NCBI RefSeq assembly: GCF_047675955.1
Contig: NC_132927.1
Location: 62,353,702-62,417,701, forward strand
DNA: 64,000 bases
DNA from: Chlorocebus sabaeus
Lineage: Eukaryota; Chordata; Mammalia; Primates; Cercopithecidae
Direction of reading: 5' to 3'
Within the stretch, counting starts at the first letter, position 1; each line of letters starts with the position of its first letter. This document shows, in pieces, positions 46,231-56,722 of this stretch. The notes below the pieces were generated by a model. That model was not told where the DNA came from, made no database searches, and saw only the letters and a list, made by a program, of their open reading frames with translations. Made by a program: the position numbers and the translations under genes.

Positions 46231-46350
46231 AATATATGGTTCCTATTATTTTAAAGTCACATTTATATACAAATAGTTTTTAGAGTCTCTTTCAAGAATG
46301 TGCCTATAATATGCATTTTCAGCTTACTGTAGGACAGTTTGGAAAGCAAT

Positions 46351-46432
46351 GGGATTTAGTGCAAAGATCCTAGACTTTGGAACCAGACTTCAACTTGAAT
46401 ATCTGCTGTCATCTGTTTTTAGCTATAATCCT
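46351..46432 (+). mobile_element. MIR SINE, first part (interrupted)
   Basis: 'gggatttagtgcaaagatcc', 'tagactttggaaccagactt' and 'ttttagctataatcct' are the 5' half of a MIR. It stops at the LTR insertion at 46433 and resumes at 46801. Confidence 0.78.
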
Positions 46433-46800
46433 TGTATTAGTCTGTTTTCATGCTCCTATAAAGATACTACCTGAGACTGAGTAATTTATATTTTACAAAA
46501 GAGGTTTAATTGATTTACAGTTCTGCATAGATGGTGAGGCCTCAGGAAACTTACAATCACGGCAGAAGGTGAAGGGGAAGCAAGGCATGTCTTGCTGGCA
46601 AGAGAAAGAGAATGTGAAACAGAAAGCACTAGACACTTGTTAAACAACCAGATCTCATGAAAGCTTCCTCATTATCACAAGAACAGTGTCAGGGAAACCA
46701 CCCCATGATCCAATTACCTCCCACCAAAGTCCTCCCTCAATACCTGGGGATTATAATTTGAGATGATATTTGGGTGGGGACACAGAGTCAGACCATATCA
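46433..46800 (-). mobile_element. THE1/MSTA-type LTR inserted into a MIR
   Basis: A 368-bp solo LTR from TGTATTAGTC to CATATCA on the + strand, with the exact 5-bp duplication atcct at 46428-46432 and 46801-46805. Hallmarks are 'atactacctgagactgagta', 'ggtgaggcctcaggaaactt' and 'tgggtggggacacagagtca'. Confidence 0.93.
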
Positions 46801-46805
46801 ATCCT

Positions 46806-46990
46806 TCTCAGCTCTTTCCATTCACAATTAAGATTGATCAAGTCCATTTCCCTCTAACAGTATGTTTTCTCATTCATAAAATGGACCAATATCACCTACC
46901 CTCAGTAGACTAATGTGAAGGTGAAATGGGGTATTTATTCAACAAATAAAAGTGCCTAAAGCATAACAGGTATACCAAAAATAGTTATTT
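46806..46990 (+). mobile_element. MIR SINE, second part
   Basis: The MIR resumes: 'caagtccatttccctctaac', 'gttttctcattcataaaatg', 'aatatcacctaccctcagta', 'gtgcctaaagcataacaggt'. Together with 46351-46432 this forms one MIR of about 265 bp. Confidence 0.75.
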
Positions 46991-47766
46991 ACCAAAATGC
47001 TGTACAATACGTATATCCATGAAAAACAGTATCAACTACAGTATATATAATTAACTTTATATGCTCTAGTTGATATTTTTCTTACCTTTCTTATACTTTT
47101 GCATTATCTAACTGTCCTTTAGTAAGAACAGAGATCCAGAAATTATTTCAGCCCCTCCTCTGTCCAGATGTCTTTTTTCTCTGCATTCTTACTTCTACAA
47201 CTGCTGGATGCAGGCTCTGTTGCCTGTTGATTTTTGCCCAGAGTCTTTGATGAAGAGGCTGTGGCATGTTAATCTCTGTAATACATTTTTCTGTGGACTT
47301 TTTCAGCCAGTCTCTCTTTCATCTGTACCTCCTTTAGGCTTCAAAGGCACAATTCAGGGCCAAACGTGAAGTAGGTTTAAGGCCTGGAGTAAATCACATT
47401 GGGGGGCCTTTTCCTTTCTGGTTTAAAGGAGAAAGGGAGAGATGATAAGACATAAAGAGAAGAGGCTCTTCTTAAGCTTAAGAAGCAAGAAGGCAAAAGC
47501 ATCAGTATTCCAGGTGCCTGGATTCTGTGTTCTCTAAAATTTGTGGAATAATTGAACACATTTGCCGTTACAGTCTCTGAAATTCAGAACTGGGTGATTG
47601 TTAAATATTTTTTAAACTAAAGAATTGGGATCAGAGGCTTTCCAATGATATTTCTAGAAAACTATCAGTAAATTTCTTACTTTTCTTCAAAAATTATTTC
47701 ATAGTCAACCATATGTTATTATCAATTCCCCAAAACTGACATACACATTTATAGTTAGCATCAGAT
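46991..47766. other. Unassigned DNA
   Basis: No gene or repeat was recognised. The open frame at 47377-47559 has no domain. Confidence 0.5.
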
Positions 47767-47779
47767 AAGGTTATTTTTA

Positions 47780-47814
47780 TTTTTATTTTTATTTTTTTTT
47801 TTTTTGAGACGGAG
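47780..47814 (-). mobile_element. Extremely 5'-truncated Alu (tail plus about 9 bp)
   Basis: A T-rich block (TTTTTA repeats then T13-14) ends in gagacggag, the complement of the very 3' end of Alu. It is bracketed by the exact 13-bp duplication aaggttattttta at 47767-47779 and 47815-47827. The arrangement is that of a target-primed Alu insertion that copied little more than the poly(A) tail. Confidence 0.8.
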
Positions 47815-47827
47815 AAGGTTATTTTTA

Positions 47828-49650
47828 GAAAGAGAAACTGAACTATGTTCGTGCTGAAAAAAAGAGCCAACCACAATCACAATATATCCAGGAAAATAAG
47901 TGAAACATCTGGTCAACCAGCTGTATTTTGATGTACTTATATCATAAGACTGAATTTACTAATTTTTGTGAAAGATTTTTGCCCTCTGCTTAAATATATT
48001 GATTATGACTCCATTTTCTTTGGAATGTGTACATATCTAATTAGCAATGAGTACAAAGACACCCTAGCAGGTGGGTCACTACAGTGCTCTGTTGAGAGTT
48101 TAGGTCAGATTTCTATGACAGAATGTCAGGTATACTACAAAAAATTTAGTCACATTTTTTATGAAATGCCTAATAATTCATTTGAATTAAACTTTGATTA
48201 GGCAAAGTCAATTTCTTTGTTCCTAAACAAAGACTTCTAAATAAATTTGTAAACAAGACGTCTAAAGAAATGCGTAAAAATCAACCTATATTAATCTCCC
48301 TTAATTATTGCCCAGTTAGAATTAACAGATGCTTTTGAGGGCAGTGTCCATAGAACTATTTATTTTATCTCACATAATTACCACATTTCAGCCTTATAGT
48401 GGCTAAAATACTCAGAAAGTAGTTCCTATGATTTTAAATACGGTTTCTCAGTGTCTTGCCCTTCAGGAAAATGAAGTAGAGAAGTATATTTCTACATTTT
48501 AAAAGGACAAGAACTACTCCTTTTTCTTTTCTTCCTAAATCTTTTTTTTTAATTCAAAATAAAGCTATTAATGTATGCATATATTAGAAACATAAAGATT
48601 CCTCATTGATAAGTATAAACTTGACAGTGTTTCATGCTTTGACTTCTCTCTATTTACAAAGAGAGATGTTTTCTTTCTTTATTTTTCAGGGATATAAAAA
48701 ATTAAGATACTTAAAGATTCAAAACTAGAAGTCTTCCTTCCACCTGATGCTGTGCTGCTTTCTTTTAAAGGTATTAAGCATTAGGCACCTGTCATATGCC
48801 CAATATAGTATTATACACAATGAGAGAAACATACAAAAATCTCGAACGAGTTATTTGTTCATCAAAAAAACAGAAGAAAACAAAATTTCTTGTTTCTTAG
48901 GTGCTGACTCCTTTAGAAGTCATTCAAGTCATGAGCTGTATCCTAAGGGAGTAAGGAACTTGTTCCAGACAGCATAGAGAGAAGTCACCATTCCTCTTTT
49001 CTTTAATGTGGCTCTCCCAAGCTGTGTAACATCCTGCAATTTGCCATTTCCCAAGACATGAATATGAATCCCGAGTTTCCAGGCATGAGCGGGAAGGATT
49101 CGCTTTCCTAGTGAATATGAGCAGAGGGTACAATGTGAGAAGTGACTGTTAGCAAAGAAAAGAAAAGACAGGGGCCTGGCAAGTTAGAATGTCCCCACTT
49201 TACATCTCACTATAGTGAAAGGGGCAGACAAGGTGTGGGGAGATATTTGGAATACCGTTTCTCACTGAAGCTGGGAGAAAGGCAATATGTTTATGGCCAC
49301 TTCTATGTCAGAGGGCAGGAGTTGGAAATCGTGGGTAAAGATGTGGCTGGTTTGGGGTTAATGTAGGAGATATTGATAGCTGTACTAGACTGGTGAGAGA
49401 GGATGAGGAGTAAGCCCCTGAGTCCCTGGGTACCAGTCCCCTGGGAGGGCCTCCAGGAAGAAGAGGGTCTGACAAGGATGCCAGGGAGGAGACATCTGCA
49501 TTGTCTATGTTCCTTTTTTTTTTTTTTTTTTTTGATCAACAAGGAAATATTTATTTTTATATTTTTAAAAGCAAGTTCAAAAATTATATATATATTATAA
49601 TTTTAAAAACTAAATATGTTCATATGCATAGAACATACTTTATTATTTTA
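47828..49650. other. Unassigned DNA, GC-richer near 49140-49500
   Basis: No gene was recognised. A possible MIR/L2 remnant ('taggcacctgtcatatgccc') lies near 48780-48850. The segment 49140-49505 is relatively GC-rich with no repeat I can name, and ends at a T21 run near 49512-49532. Open frames at 47968-48201, 48747-48977, 49142-49366 and 49303-49542 lack domains. Confidence 0.4.
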
Positions 49651-50028
49651 GTTTATTTTTATTTTTTACTATAATTTAAGTTCTAGGGTACAAGTGCACA
49701 ACATGCAGGTTTGATACATAGGTATACATGTGCCTTGTTGGTTTGCTGCACCCATCAACTTGTCATTTATATTAGGTATTTCTCCTAATGCTATCCCACC
49801 CCCAGCCTCCAACTCCCTGACAGGCCCCAGTGTGTGATATTCCCCACCCTGTGTCCAAGTGTTCTCATTGTTCATTTCCCACCTATGAGTGAGAACATGC
49901 GGTGTTTGGTTTTCTGTCTTTGTGATAGTTTGCTGAGAGTGATGGTTTCCACCTTCATCCATAGCCCTGCAAAGGACATGACCTCATCCTTTTTTATGGC
50001 TGCATAGTATTCCATGGTGTATATGTGT
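49651..50028 (-). mobile_element. 5'-truncated L1PA LINE-1 3' end
   Basis: The + strand reads a T-rich tail, 'ttaagttctagggtacaagt', 'gtttgatacataggtataca', 'ttaggtatttctcctaatgc', 'gcggtgtttggttttctgtc', 'gatggtttccaccttcatcc', 'tgcatagtattccatggtgt'. It is the last part of ORF2 plus the 3'UTR, stopping near 50028. The open frame at 49669-49962 overlaps it in antisense and is not a gene. Confidence 0.9.
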
Positions 50029-50860
50029 CTATATGTTTCTGTTTCTTCTGTACTGCTGCCTTTGAGGGGGATGAGGCAATTCGAAGTTATATTTTAGCAT
50101 ATAGTTTCACCTAAAAATGCAAGACAGTGTTGGTATCCATGAATTAAAGAGTCTGTGAGAGTCCATGCCTATCTTTCAAACAGTCTTTGAGAGAGAAGTA
50201 CACTCACCCATCACATTAATTTATCAATTTTATTAAAATGCAGTCTATCATTTTGACTACTTTATAAAATTTACACAGATATGCATTTACACTTTTTTTC
50301 TGTCACAACCTCGGTTTGACAGGAGAAAGAATTTATCAATGTTTTTCAAATGAAAGAATAAATACAAATGCATTGTTCTCAGAAAAGCAATGAAAAGAAA
50401 ATATGAAAGGAAAGGTGAAATATGAAAATATACTATGACAGTAGTTGTCGAAGAAAAAAAATAAAATGTTGAAAAATACAGCATTATACTTAAGATTTGA
50501 GATCTATGTGATGAATTCTGTATTCCCAACTAGAGGAAACTGCCTTCATGCTAGTCGCAAATAACTGGTCTTTCTCTTATTTGCTGAACAAATTACTAGA
50601 AGTTGCAAAATAAGAGGCCTGCAAAATCATCTTACAGCTGACTTGCTCAGCAAAGTTCAGTGAATGTAAGGGGTGAATGCTTTGTCTGGCAAGGAATAAG
50701 AGAGATCCAGGAGGTTAAAAAAAGTGGCTGCCACCCACTGCTGCCTATTAAATAAGTATTATAATATTGGCAGCAGCACCTGGATTTTACTCAAAGTGGA
50801 GGAGAGAAAACTGAACCCTGGCAGATTAAAGCAACAGTCATGCTGAAAATGTGAATACAG
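50029..50860. other. Unassigned AT-rich DNA
   Basis: No gene or repeat was recognised. Confidence 0.5.
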
Positions 50861-50904
50861 ACACACACACACACACACACACAGAGAGTATATATATATA
50901 TATA
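50861..50904. repeat. Compound microsatellite (AC)11-(AG)3-(TA)8
   Basis: AC repeats at 50861-50882 are followed by agagag and then TA repeats at 50889-50904. Confidence 0.97.
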
Positions 50905-52611
50905 TTTTCATTTGTTTCTCTTCAGGCAAATTAAAGTATGGACTTCCCAGCTAATTACTCTTATCCTGAGTCCCAGGGAGTCGACCACCTTCACAATAAC
51001 TTACAGGTTTTCTCCCTGCCAGTTCTGTTCTGTGTTTCATCCAAAAAGGCAGATACCCCATTTGTACCAAACTACGCATGACAGTTTGGGAAGTGGGTTG
51101 TGTACTTCTATGAAAGCCACAAAAAAACAAGCTATTGTGTTTCATTACCAACACCACTTTCAGTTCCGGAGGCAAGGGCTTTTGCTTTTTTCAAAGATAT
51201 TTTATCTCAATTTCATGTGCCTAGTTGTGAAGAATTCAAAGTTTCCCTCAGAAAGGTTTAAAGGGTTTGTAAAAATTACACCTCCCGGGAGAAGAACAGA
51301 GAAAAGCAAAAGACGAAACCAAACAGAGACGATGACAAAGATTAAAAAACAACAACAACCGAAAACAAATCATGGTATATGAAATCAACTTTAGTTATTC
51401 TGCCAATGAGGAATTTTTTCTCGCTTCAATTAACAGTTCATTTGGAATGCAATTAACTTGCATTGTTGGAATCTTTTCTTTTATGAGTTTTATATATGTA
51501 TGTATGTATAACTTTATTAACTTTTATTTGTTTTTGGGCAAAGAATATGGGCAATATCACCTACCTCAGTAGGCTAATATAAACGTAAAATAAAGTATTT
51601 ATACAACTTATTTACAACATAAATAAGATATTTATGCTGAACTTCAACTAGTTCGGTGGGGGAGCAATCTATTCTTGGCTGACTGCTGAGGTTATGTGGT
51701 CTTATATGCAGACTCTACCAGAGCCAGAACTTTGTCTCAAAAAGAAAATAAACTCATGCCCAATAAAGCATGGCTTTACATCATAATCTTATAAACTTCA
51801 TAGAGCCTTTTTTTCAGCATTTTCATCTGTCATAGAATTAGCTGGGTCAAAAAGAAGGGCAGTTTGCACTTTAATCAAAACCAGCTGAAGATACTTTTCT
51901 GGCCCTGGGTCACACCCATAGTTGACAGCCTCCTTGGTTACTGGTTAATGTAACCAACTTCTCATCCAAATGTGTTGCATGTTAACTCTAAATTCAGGAG
52001 ATCATTACATAACAGTAAGTGGTACAGGAGCAGCGATGAGTCCTTTACTTTCTGGATAGTATCCTGACACAACACAGATTCCTTGATCCCCAGAAACTTT
52101 AGAGATAGCAAACACCTCTTTTTTTTTTTTTTTCGTGATGTTTAATTGCTCTGCCTCTTGAATGTGTCTAAGACATTGATTTCTTCACAGTCTCGAAATA
52201 CAATTAAGATAATATGGTAAATGATGAAGACTTGTACGAGGTTCTATGGACTGTCAAATGGTCAGGGTTCCTGCCAACTAAATTGTGTCTCAGAGTAAGA
52301 GAGCTGAGATAATCCTGAGGCAAAATAATGAAAATATATATTCCTTTGAAATGACAGCAAAATAGATATAGAAAAAATAACATACTTCTTTTATGCCAGG
52401 TATCAAGGTTTTATTCATTTGCGGCATCGGCTGCAATTAAAGTCTTTATCTGATTATGTGTATTGATAGTCCTTGCTGGTCTGCGAAACCTATATACTTC
52501 TGTACCAGCTGAGCTGGAAAGCTAGAAGAAATGTGATTGGAGTCCTGCCTTGCAAATTGTACATCTTTGATATTGGTGGTCATGTTTGTGATTCCACTAG
52601 AAACATAATCA
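50905..52611. other. Unassigned DNA with a 156-codon open frame
   Basis: The open frame at 50912-51382 (+) is the longest in the window outside repeats. Its translation has no signal peptide, transmembrane segment or domain that I recognise, and a Lys/Arg/Gln-rich C-terminus produced by A-rich DNA. I treat it as chance. A T15 run near 52118-52132 is the only other simple feature. Confidence 0.4.
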
Positions 52612-53033
52612 CAATTGACCCTTGCTCAATGCAGGCATTAGGTGGATTGACTTCTTGACATTCAAAAATGTGTGTATAGATTTTGACTTCCTAAGACCTT
52701 TACTAACAGCCTACTGTTGACCAGAAGCTTTCTGATAACATAAACAGTGGATTAAAGCATAGTTTATATATATATATTATATGCTGTGTTACTACAATAA
52801 AGTAAACTAGAAAAAAGTATTATTAAGAAAGTCTAAAAGAAGGGTAAACATATTTGGTATTCTTTAAGTAAAAGTGGATTATCATAAAGGTCTTCATCTT
52901 TGTTGTCTTCATGTTGAGTAGGCTGATGGGGAAAGGAATTGGTCTTGCTGTGTCACATGTTGCAGAAGTAGAAGAAAATCAATGTATAATTGGATTCACA
53001 CAGTTGAAACTCATGTTATCCAAGAGCCAACTC
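52612..53033. mobile_element. Nonautonomous DNA transposon (TcMar-Tigger-like)
   Basis: The left end 'caattgacccttgctcaatg' and right end 'gttatccaagagccaactc' are decayed copies of one terminal inverted repeat (consensus type cagttgacccttgaacaac). Interior landmarks in order are 'taacagcctactgttgacca', 'gataacataaacagtggatt', 'ctacaataaagtaaactaga', 'gtcttcatgttgagtaggct' and 'attggattcacacagttgaa'. The length is about 420 bp. The family name is uncertain. Confidence 0.75.
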
Positions 53034-54250
53034 TATTATAGTATTATTTTCTTTGACTTTTAAAAAACATTCCAGAGACTTCTTTATAACCTTTCATATC
53101 AGAACAGCTTGTGGTCCAGGGGGCTGATATGGGGACCTGCTGGTTTCTAAGGACATACTTCAAACATGCATTCATGAACTGGGCAAATGTGCATGTGATA
53201 TTTTTTGACTTCTACTGAGTCTAAAATGATATAGACAAATATTATAATGTAGTTTGCTGCTACCCCTTATAAATCACATCACTAGATCACATTGACTTTC
53301 TGTAATCTCAAGAGTTAATGGAAGCCAGGAGATCTAGCATCCCCACTGCAAAAAATAAAAATAAAAATAAATAAATAAAATTCACCATTTTCTCTGTATT
53401 TTGCTATCTCCTTCCTTAAGGAAGAAGATTTATAGAACCTTTATAGAACCTTATCATTACATTTGTAAAGATAACAGTTACTTTCTCAAAGTTACCAAAT
53501 CTTTTCTGGGTTTGTAGGTACACGGAATAATTTTAAAATAGAAATTGAGTGAAAAGTCACGAGCATCTACCATGATTGGTTATAAAAATCAAGTAGGACC
53601 TCGAAGGGATGCTCATCTTCATGATTGTGCTCTACAGTACCTATGATTAGTTAAGTGCTGTCAATTGCCTCTGCAGGCCTCAACATTTAGGTTCCCATGG
53701 TGGTCTGCTGCCTCTCACGGCCCCCACACTCAACTTACTTCTGAAAGTCGTTTTGGTCTTCGACCTCCTCAACTCTGGAATCTTTTTATTCTCATTCTGT
53801 CAGGGAGACCATTTTGATGACCCCATCACATACCAGCTACTAAAATAATTTTTAGAAATGTTTGTTCTTTTCTTACCAATACATTTTAAAAGGCTTTTGT
53901 GTAGAAGGTACATTCTGGGTTCTAACTAACCATAGTTAATGGCTGAATGACTGAGCAAGAAAATTTCACTCAGTTTTTATAATCTTTGTTAGCTTCTTGA
54001 TTTCTTCTTCTATGATCTACTAAACGGTATTTATCATCTCAGTGATGTCATGGGCTATGATGGAATCCAGATTGTAACTGCTAAAATCAACATGTGGAAT
54101 CAAATCTTTGGTAAGTGAACTCATGGTGATGAAGTCAACTTAACTCAACTTAACCAAAACATTATATTCTCCTCTCCTTCATCAAATACTCTTGGAATCT
54201 ATTTTGATGTTTTCACCAGAATTTTGCGAATCAAACGAACAAACTCCACT
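53034..54250. other. Unassigned DNA
   Basis: An AAAT/AAAAAT-rich patch lies at 53350-53381, and a short tandem repeat (tttatagaacc, twice) near 53430-53450. The segment 53560-53850 is less AT-rich and unnamed. Confidence 0.45.
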
Positions 54251-54261
54251 AACACTTTTTT

Positions 54262-54568
54262 GGGGGTTGGAGGTACGAAGTTTCTCTCTTTTCGCCCAGG
54301 CAGGAGTGCAATGGCACGATCTTGGCTCACTGCAACCTGCACCACCAGGGTTCAAGTGAGTCTCCTGCCTCAGCCTCACAAGTAGCTGGGATTACAGGAC
54401 CTTGCCACCACATCCAGCTAATTTTTATATTTTTAGTAGAGTCGGGGTTTCACCGTGTAGGCCAGCTTGTCTCGAACTCTTGACCTTAGGTGAAGAGTTT
54501 CAACCTTGACCCACTCCTTGGCCTCCCAAAGTGCTCAGATTACAGGCGTGAGGCACCGTGCCCAGCCC
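54262..54568 (-). mobile_element. Alu SINE (AluS/J-type), diverged
   Basis: + strand order: decayed tail, 'cgcccaggcaggagtgcaat', 'tggctcactgcaacctgcac', 'tagctgggattacagg', 'caaagtgctcagattacagg', 'caccgtgcccagccc'. A short insertion near 54493-54515 separates 'gaccttaggtga' from 'cccactccttggcctc'. Flanking aacacttttt (54251-54260) and aacattttt (54569-54577) are the probable target duplication. The open frame at 54182-54379 is antisense-Alu. Confidence 0.92.
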
Positions 54569-54577
54569 AACATTTTT

Positions 54578-55371
54578 AAAATGTAAACATTTGTTTCCAA
54601 AATAAACTGGGAGCTTATTCTAGCTATAGAAACGGAAACAAAGGGAGAGGGAGAGTGGCTGAGAGCTCATGAAGAAGATTTGAAAATAGATTCAGGGTAA
54701 TTCCTTCAAGTGAAGAAGTCATAAACATTTTCAACCAAAGCAGAAGTTCTTTGGGTGACAAAGGAGGTTTGGTGGAGACTGAGCATTGGAGCATCCCAAA
54801 TGCACTACATCATGCCGTGTAACTCTGTCTCAATGTCAGGATCCCACCTCTTATCCCACCTCTTATCAATGTCTGAAATTTTGCAGACGATATTAGGAAA
54901 GATTGTGAATTTGACTTCTTTTATAATTCAGCAACATGAAGACTTGAACTTTGCATTTAGATTTTTATCACTTTTATTCGGTAGGCAGTAAGAATGGGAT
55001 ATTCTTTATCACAGTCCTGGAAGATTCTTAGGGTTTAGTTATTTTACCAGGTAGTTAGAGGTTGTAGCATGGTGGGGTATTTAGCTGTGTAGACTTGTTC
55101 AAAGCAATGCTCCACAATCAAAGTTCTCAAAATTCCATGTTCTTGCTATAGCAGCTATAATTTTGTTTTCTTAAGGCCAACCCTCAATAAGCACTTAATT
55201 TCAGGCTATAACTAGTGAGAACTTAGCTTTCTGTTTCATCTCCTATCTTTTCTCTAAATAGCAATTATAGTTTCACTTAGCCAGGTAACCAATACCAGAT
55301 TACCTGATTTCCCTGAGGGTTTCTTACCTGCAACCCACTTTCTGTACCCAGTTTCTATACCATTGAGGGTT
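54578..55371. other. Unassigned DNA
   Basis: It contains a 12-bp tandem duplication at 54841-54864 (atcccacctctt, twice). No gene was recognised. Confidence 0.5.
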
Positions 55372-55965
55372 TTGTAATGCAGAAATCAATAACAGATGCC
55401 GCTAATTTTAAGAAGAAAGGACTTTTTAAGGAAGTAACATAGATAGGTCACGGAATCCACTGGGAGGCTGAAGAATCAATTTCAGATAATGAGAAGGAAA
55501 CTTGAGGAGCTGGATTCAGCGTAATGACTCATCCTGGTTTTCCCAGGAATCTCCCTATTTTAGTACTGAAGGTTGATACCTTGAAAAATCCCTCAGCCTT
55601 TCACAAACTAGAACCACTGGTCACCCTCACTGGGTGGTTACAAAAATAGCTAAGGTGCACAGTACGGGAACAGTCTGGCTAAATTATCACTACCACAGAT
55701 CTCAGAAACTGTCTCTGATTCCACTGTGACCACTGATTCTAGACATTATGTACTTATGTACCTAATTCTAATAAATTATGTACCTACTTCCAAATTCTAA
55801 ACGGTCACACAGAATCTATGTTGGGTACTGGCTGCAGATTCAAAATTTATATCCAGATCATCTCTTTTGACCTCTGACCTCTTCCTACTAAATGCCAAAG
55901 GTCAACTTTTTTGGCTTTCTTAGCTTCTTTTGTCAGAGGCTCAGCTCTTGGCTTTCACTAGAACT
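55372..55965. other. Unclassified ancient-repeat-like block
   Basis: The GC content is higher than the flanks. Wording such as 'aaaatccctcagcctttcac', 'actgggtggttacaaaaata', 'aaatgccaaaggtcaact' and 'ctcagctcttggctttcact' feels like an old LTR or other interspersed repeat, but I cannot name the family. A local duplication of 'ttatgtac' units sits at 55745-55795. Confidence 0.35.
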
Positions 55966-55986
55966 CTCATGAGGATAGGGAGACCG

Positions 55987-55997
55987 CCCCCCCCCCC
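55987..55997. repeat. C11 homopolymer in a C-rich patch
   Basis: An 11-C run followed by GCCGCC and a further C6 run (to 56013). This is unusual in such AT-rich surroundings and could form an i-motif or G-quadruplex. Confidence 0.95.
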
Positions 55998-56037
55998 GCC
56001 GCCATCTCCCCCCAATAAAAGACATTCTAGCATGGGG

Positions 56038-56443
56038 TAAGTAAACAACAAGATGAGTGAAGGAAGGTAATATGGTTTGGTTGTGTCCCCACCCAAATCT
56101 CATCTTGAATCATAGCTCCCATAATTCCCACATGTTCTGGGAGGGACCCAGTGGGAGGTAATTGAATCATGGTAAGTAAACAACAAGATGAGTGAAGGAA
56201 GGTAATATGGTTTGGTTGTGTCCCCACCCAAATCTCATCTTGAATCATAGCTCCCATAATTCCCACATGTTCTGGGAGGGACCCAGTGGGAGGTAATTGA
56301 ATCATGGTAAGTAAACAACAAGATGAGTGAAGGAAGGTGATATGGTTTGACTGTGGTCCTCACCCAAATCTCATCTTGAATTGTTGCTCCCATAATTCCC
56401 ACATGTTGTGGGAGGGACCTGGTGGGAGGTGATTGAATCATGG
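56038..56443 (+). repeat. 135-bp tandem triplication spanning the LTR 5' edge
   Basis: Units are 56038-56172, 56173-56307 and 56308-56443. The first two are identical at all 135 bases. The third shares the first 30 bp exactly but differs by roughly a dozen changes, including one inserted base, in the remaining LTR-derived part. Each unit contains 30 bp of flank (taagtaaacaacaagatgag...) plus the first 105 bp of a THE1-type LTR. Because 135 is divisible by 3, an antisense open frame (56305-56027) repeats a 45-residue unit. It is not a gene. Confidence 0.96.
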
Positions 56444-56717
56444 GAGCGGTTACCCTCATGCAGTTCTCTTGTTAGTGAATAAGTCTCATGAGATCTGATG
56501 GCTTCATAAAGGGGAGTTCCCCTGCACAAGTTCTCTCTTGCCTGCTGCCATGTAAGATATGACTTTGCTCCTCCTTCACCTTCTGCCATGATTGTGAGGC
56601 CTCCCCAGCCATGTGGAACTGTGAGTCCATTAAACCTTTTTTTTTTTTTTTTTTTTTAAAGTAAATTACCCAGTCTCAGGGATGTCTTTATTAGCATTGT
56701 GAGAACTGACTAATACA
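56338..56717 (+). mobile_element. THE1-type MaLR LTR (complete copy)
   Basis: A 380-bp LTR from TGATATGG to AATACA, with 'cacatgttgtgggagggacc', 'gtgaataagtctcatgagat', 'gcctccccagccatgtggaa' and 'gtgagtccattaaacc' followed by an expanded T19 run near 56639. The probable target duplication is gaagg (56333-56337) / gaatg (56718-56722, one mismatch). The first 105 bp also occur in the two upstream tandem units. Confidence 0.92.
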
Positions 56718-56722
56718 GAATG

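Noticed and set aside
49142..49542. GC-richer stretch with opposing 74- and 79-codon frames as a possible small gene
   Set aside because: Neither frame has a domain, the frames overlap on opposite strands, and one runs into a poly(A)/poly(T) tract.
56027..56305. Open frame encoding two copies of a 45-residue repeat
   Set aside because: Antisense translation of the 135-bp tandem units. The repeat stays open because 135 is divisible by 3. It is LTR-derived with no protein family.
56038..56443. Possible CRISPR-like array of direct repeats
   Set aside because: Units are contiguous without spacers, made of a primate LTR edge, in vertebrate DNA.
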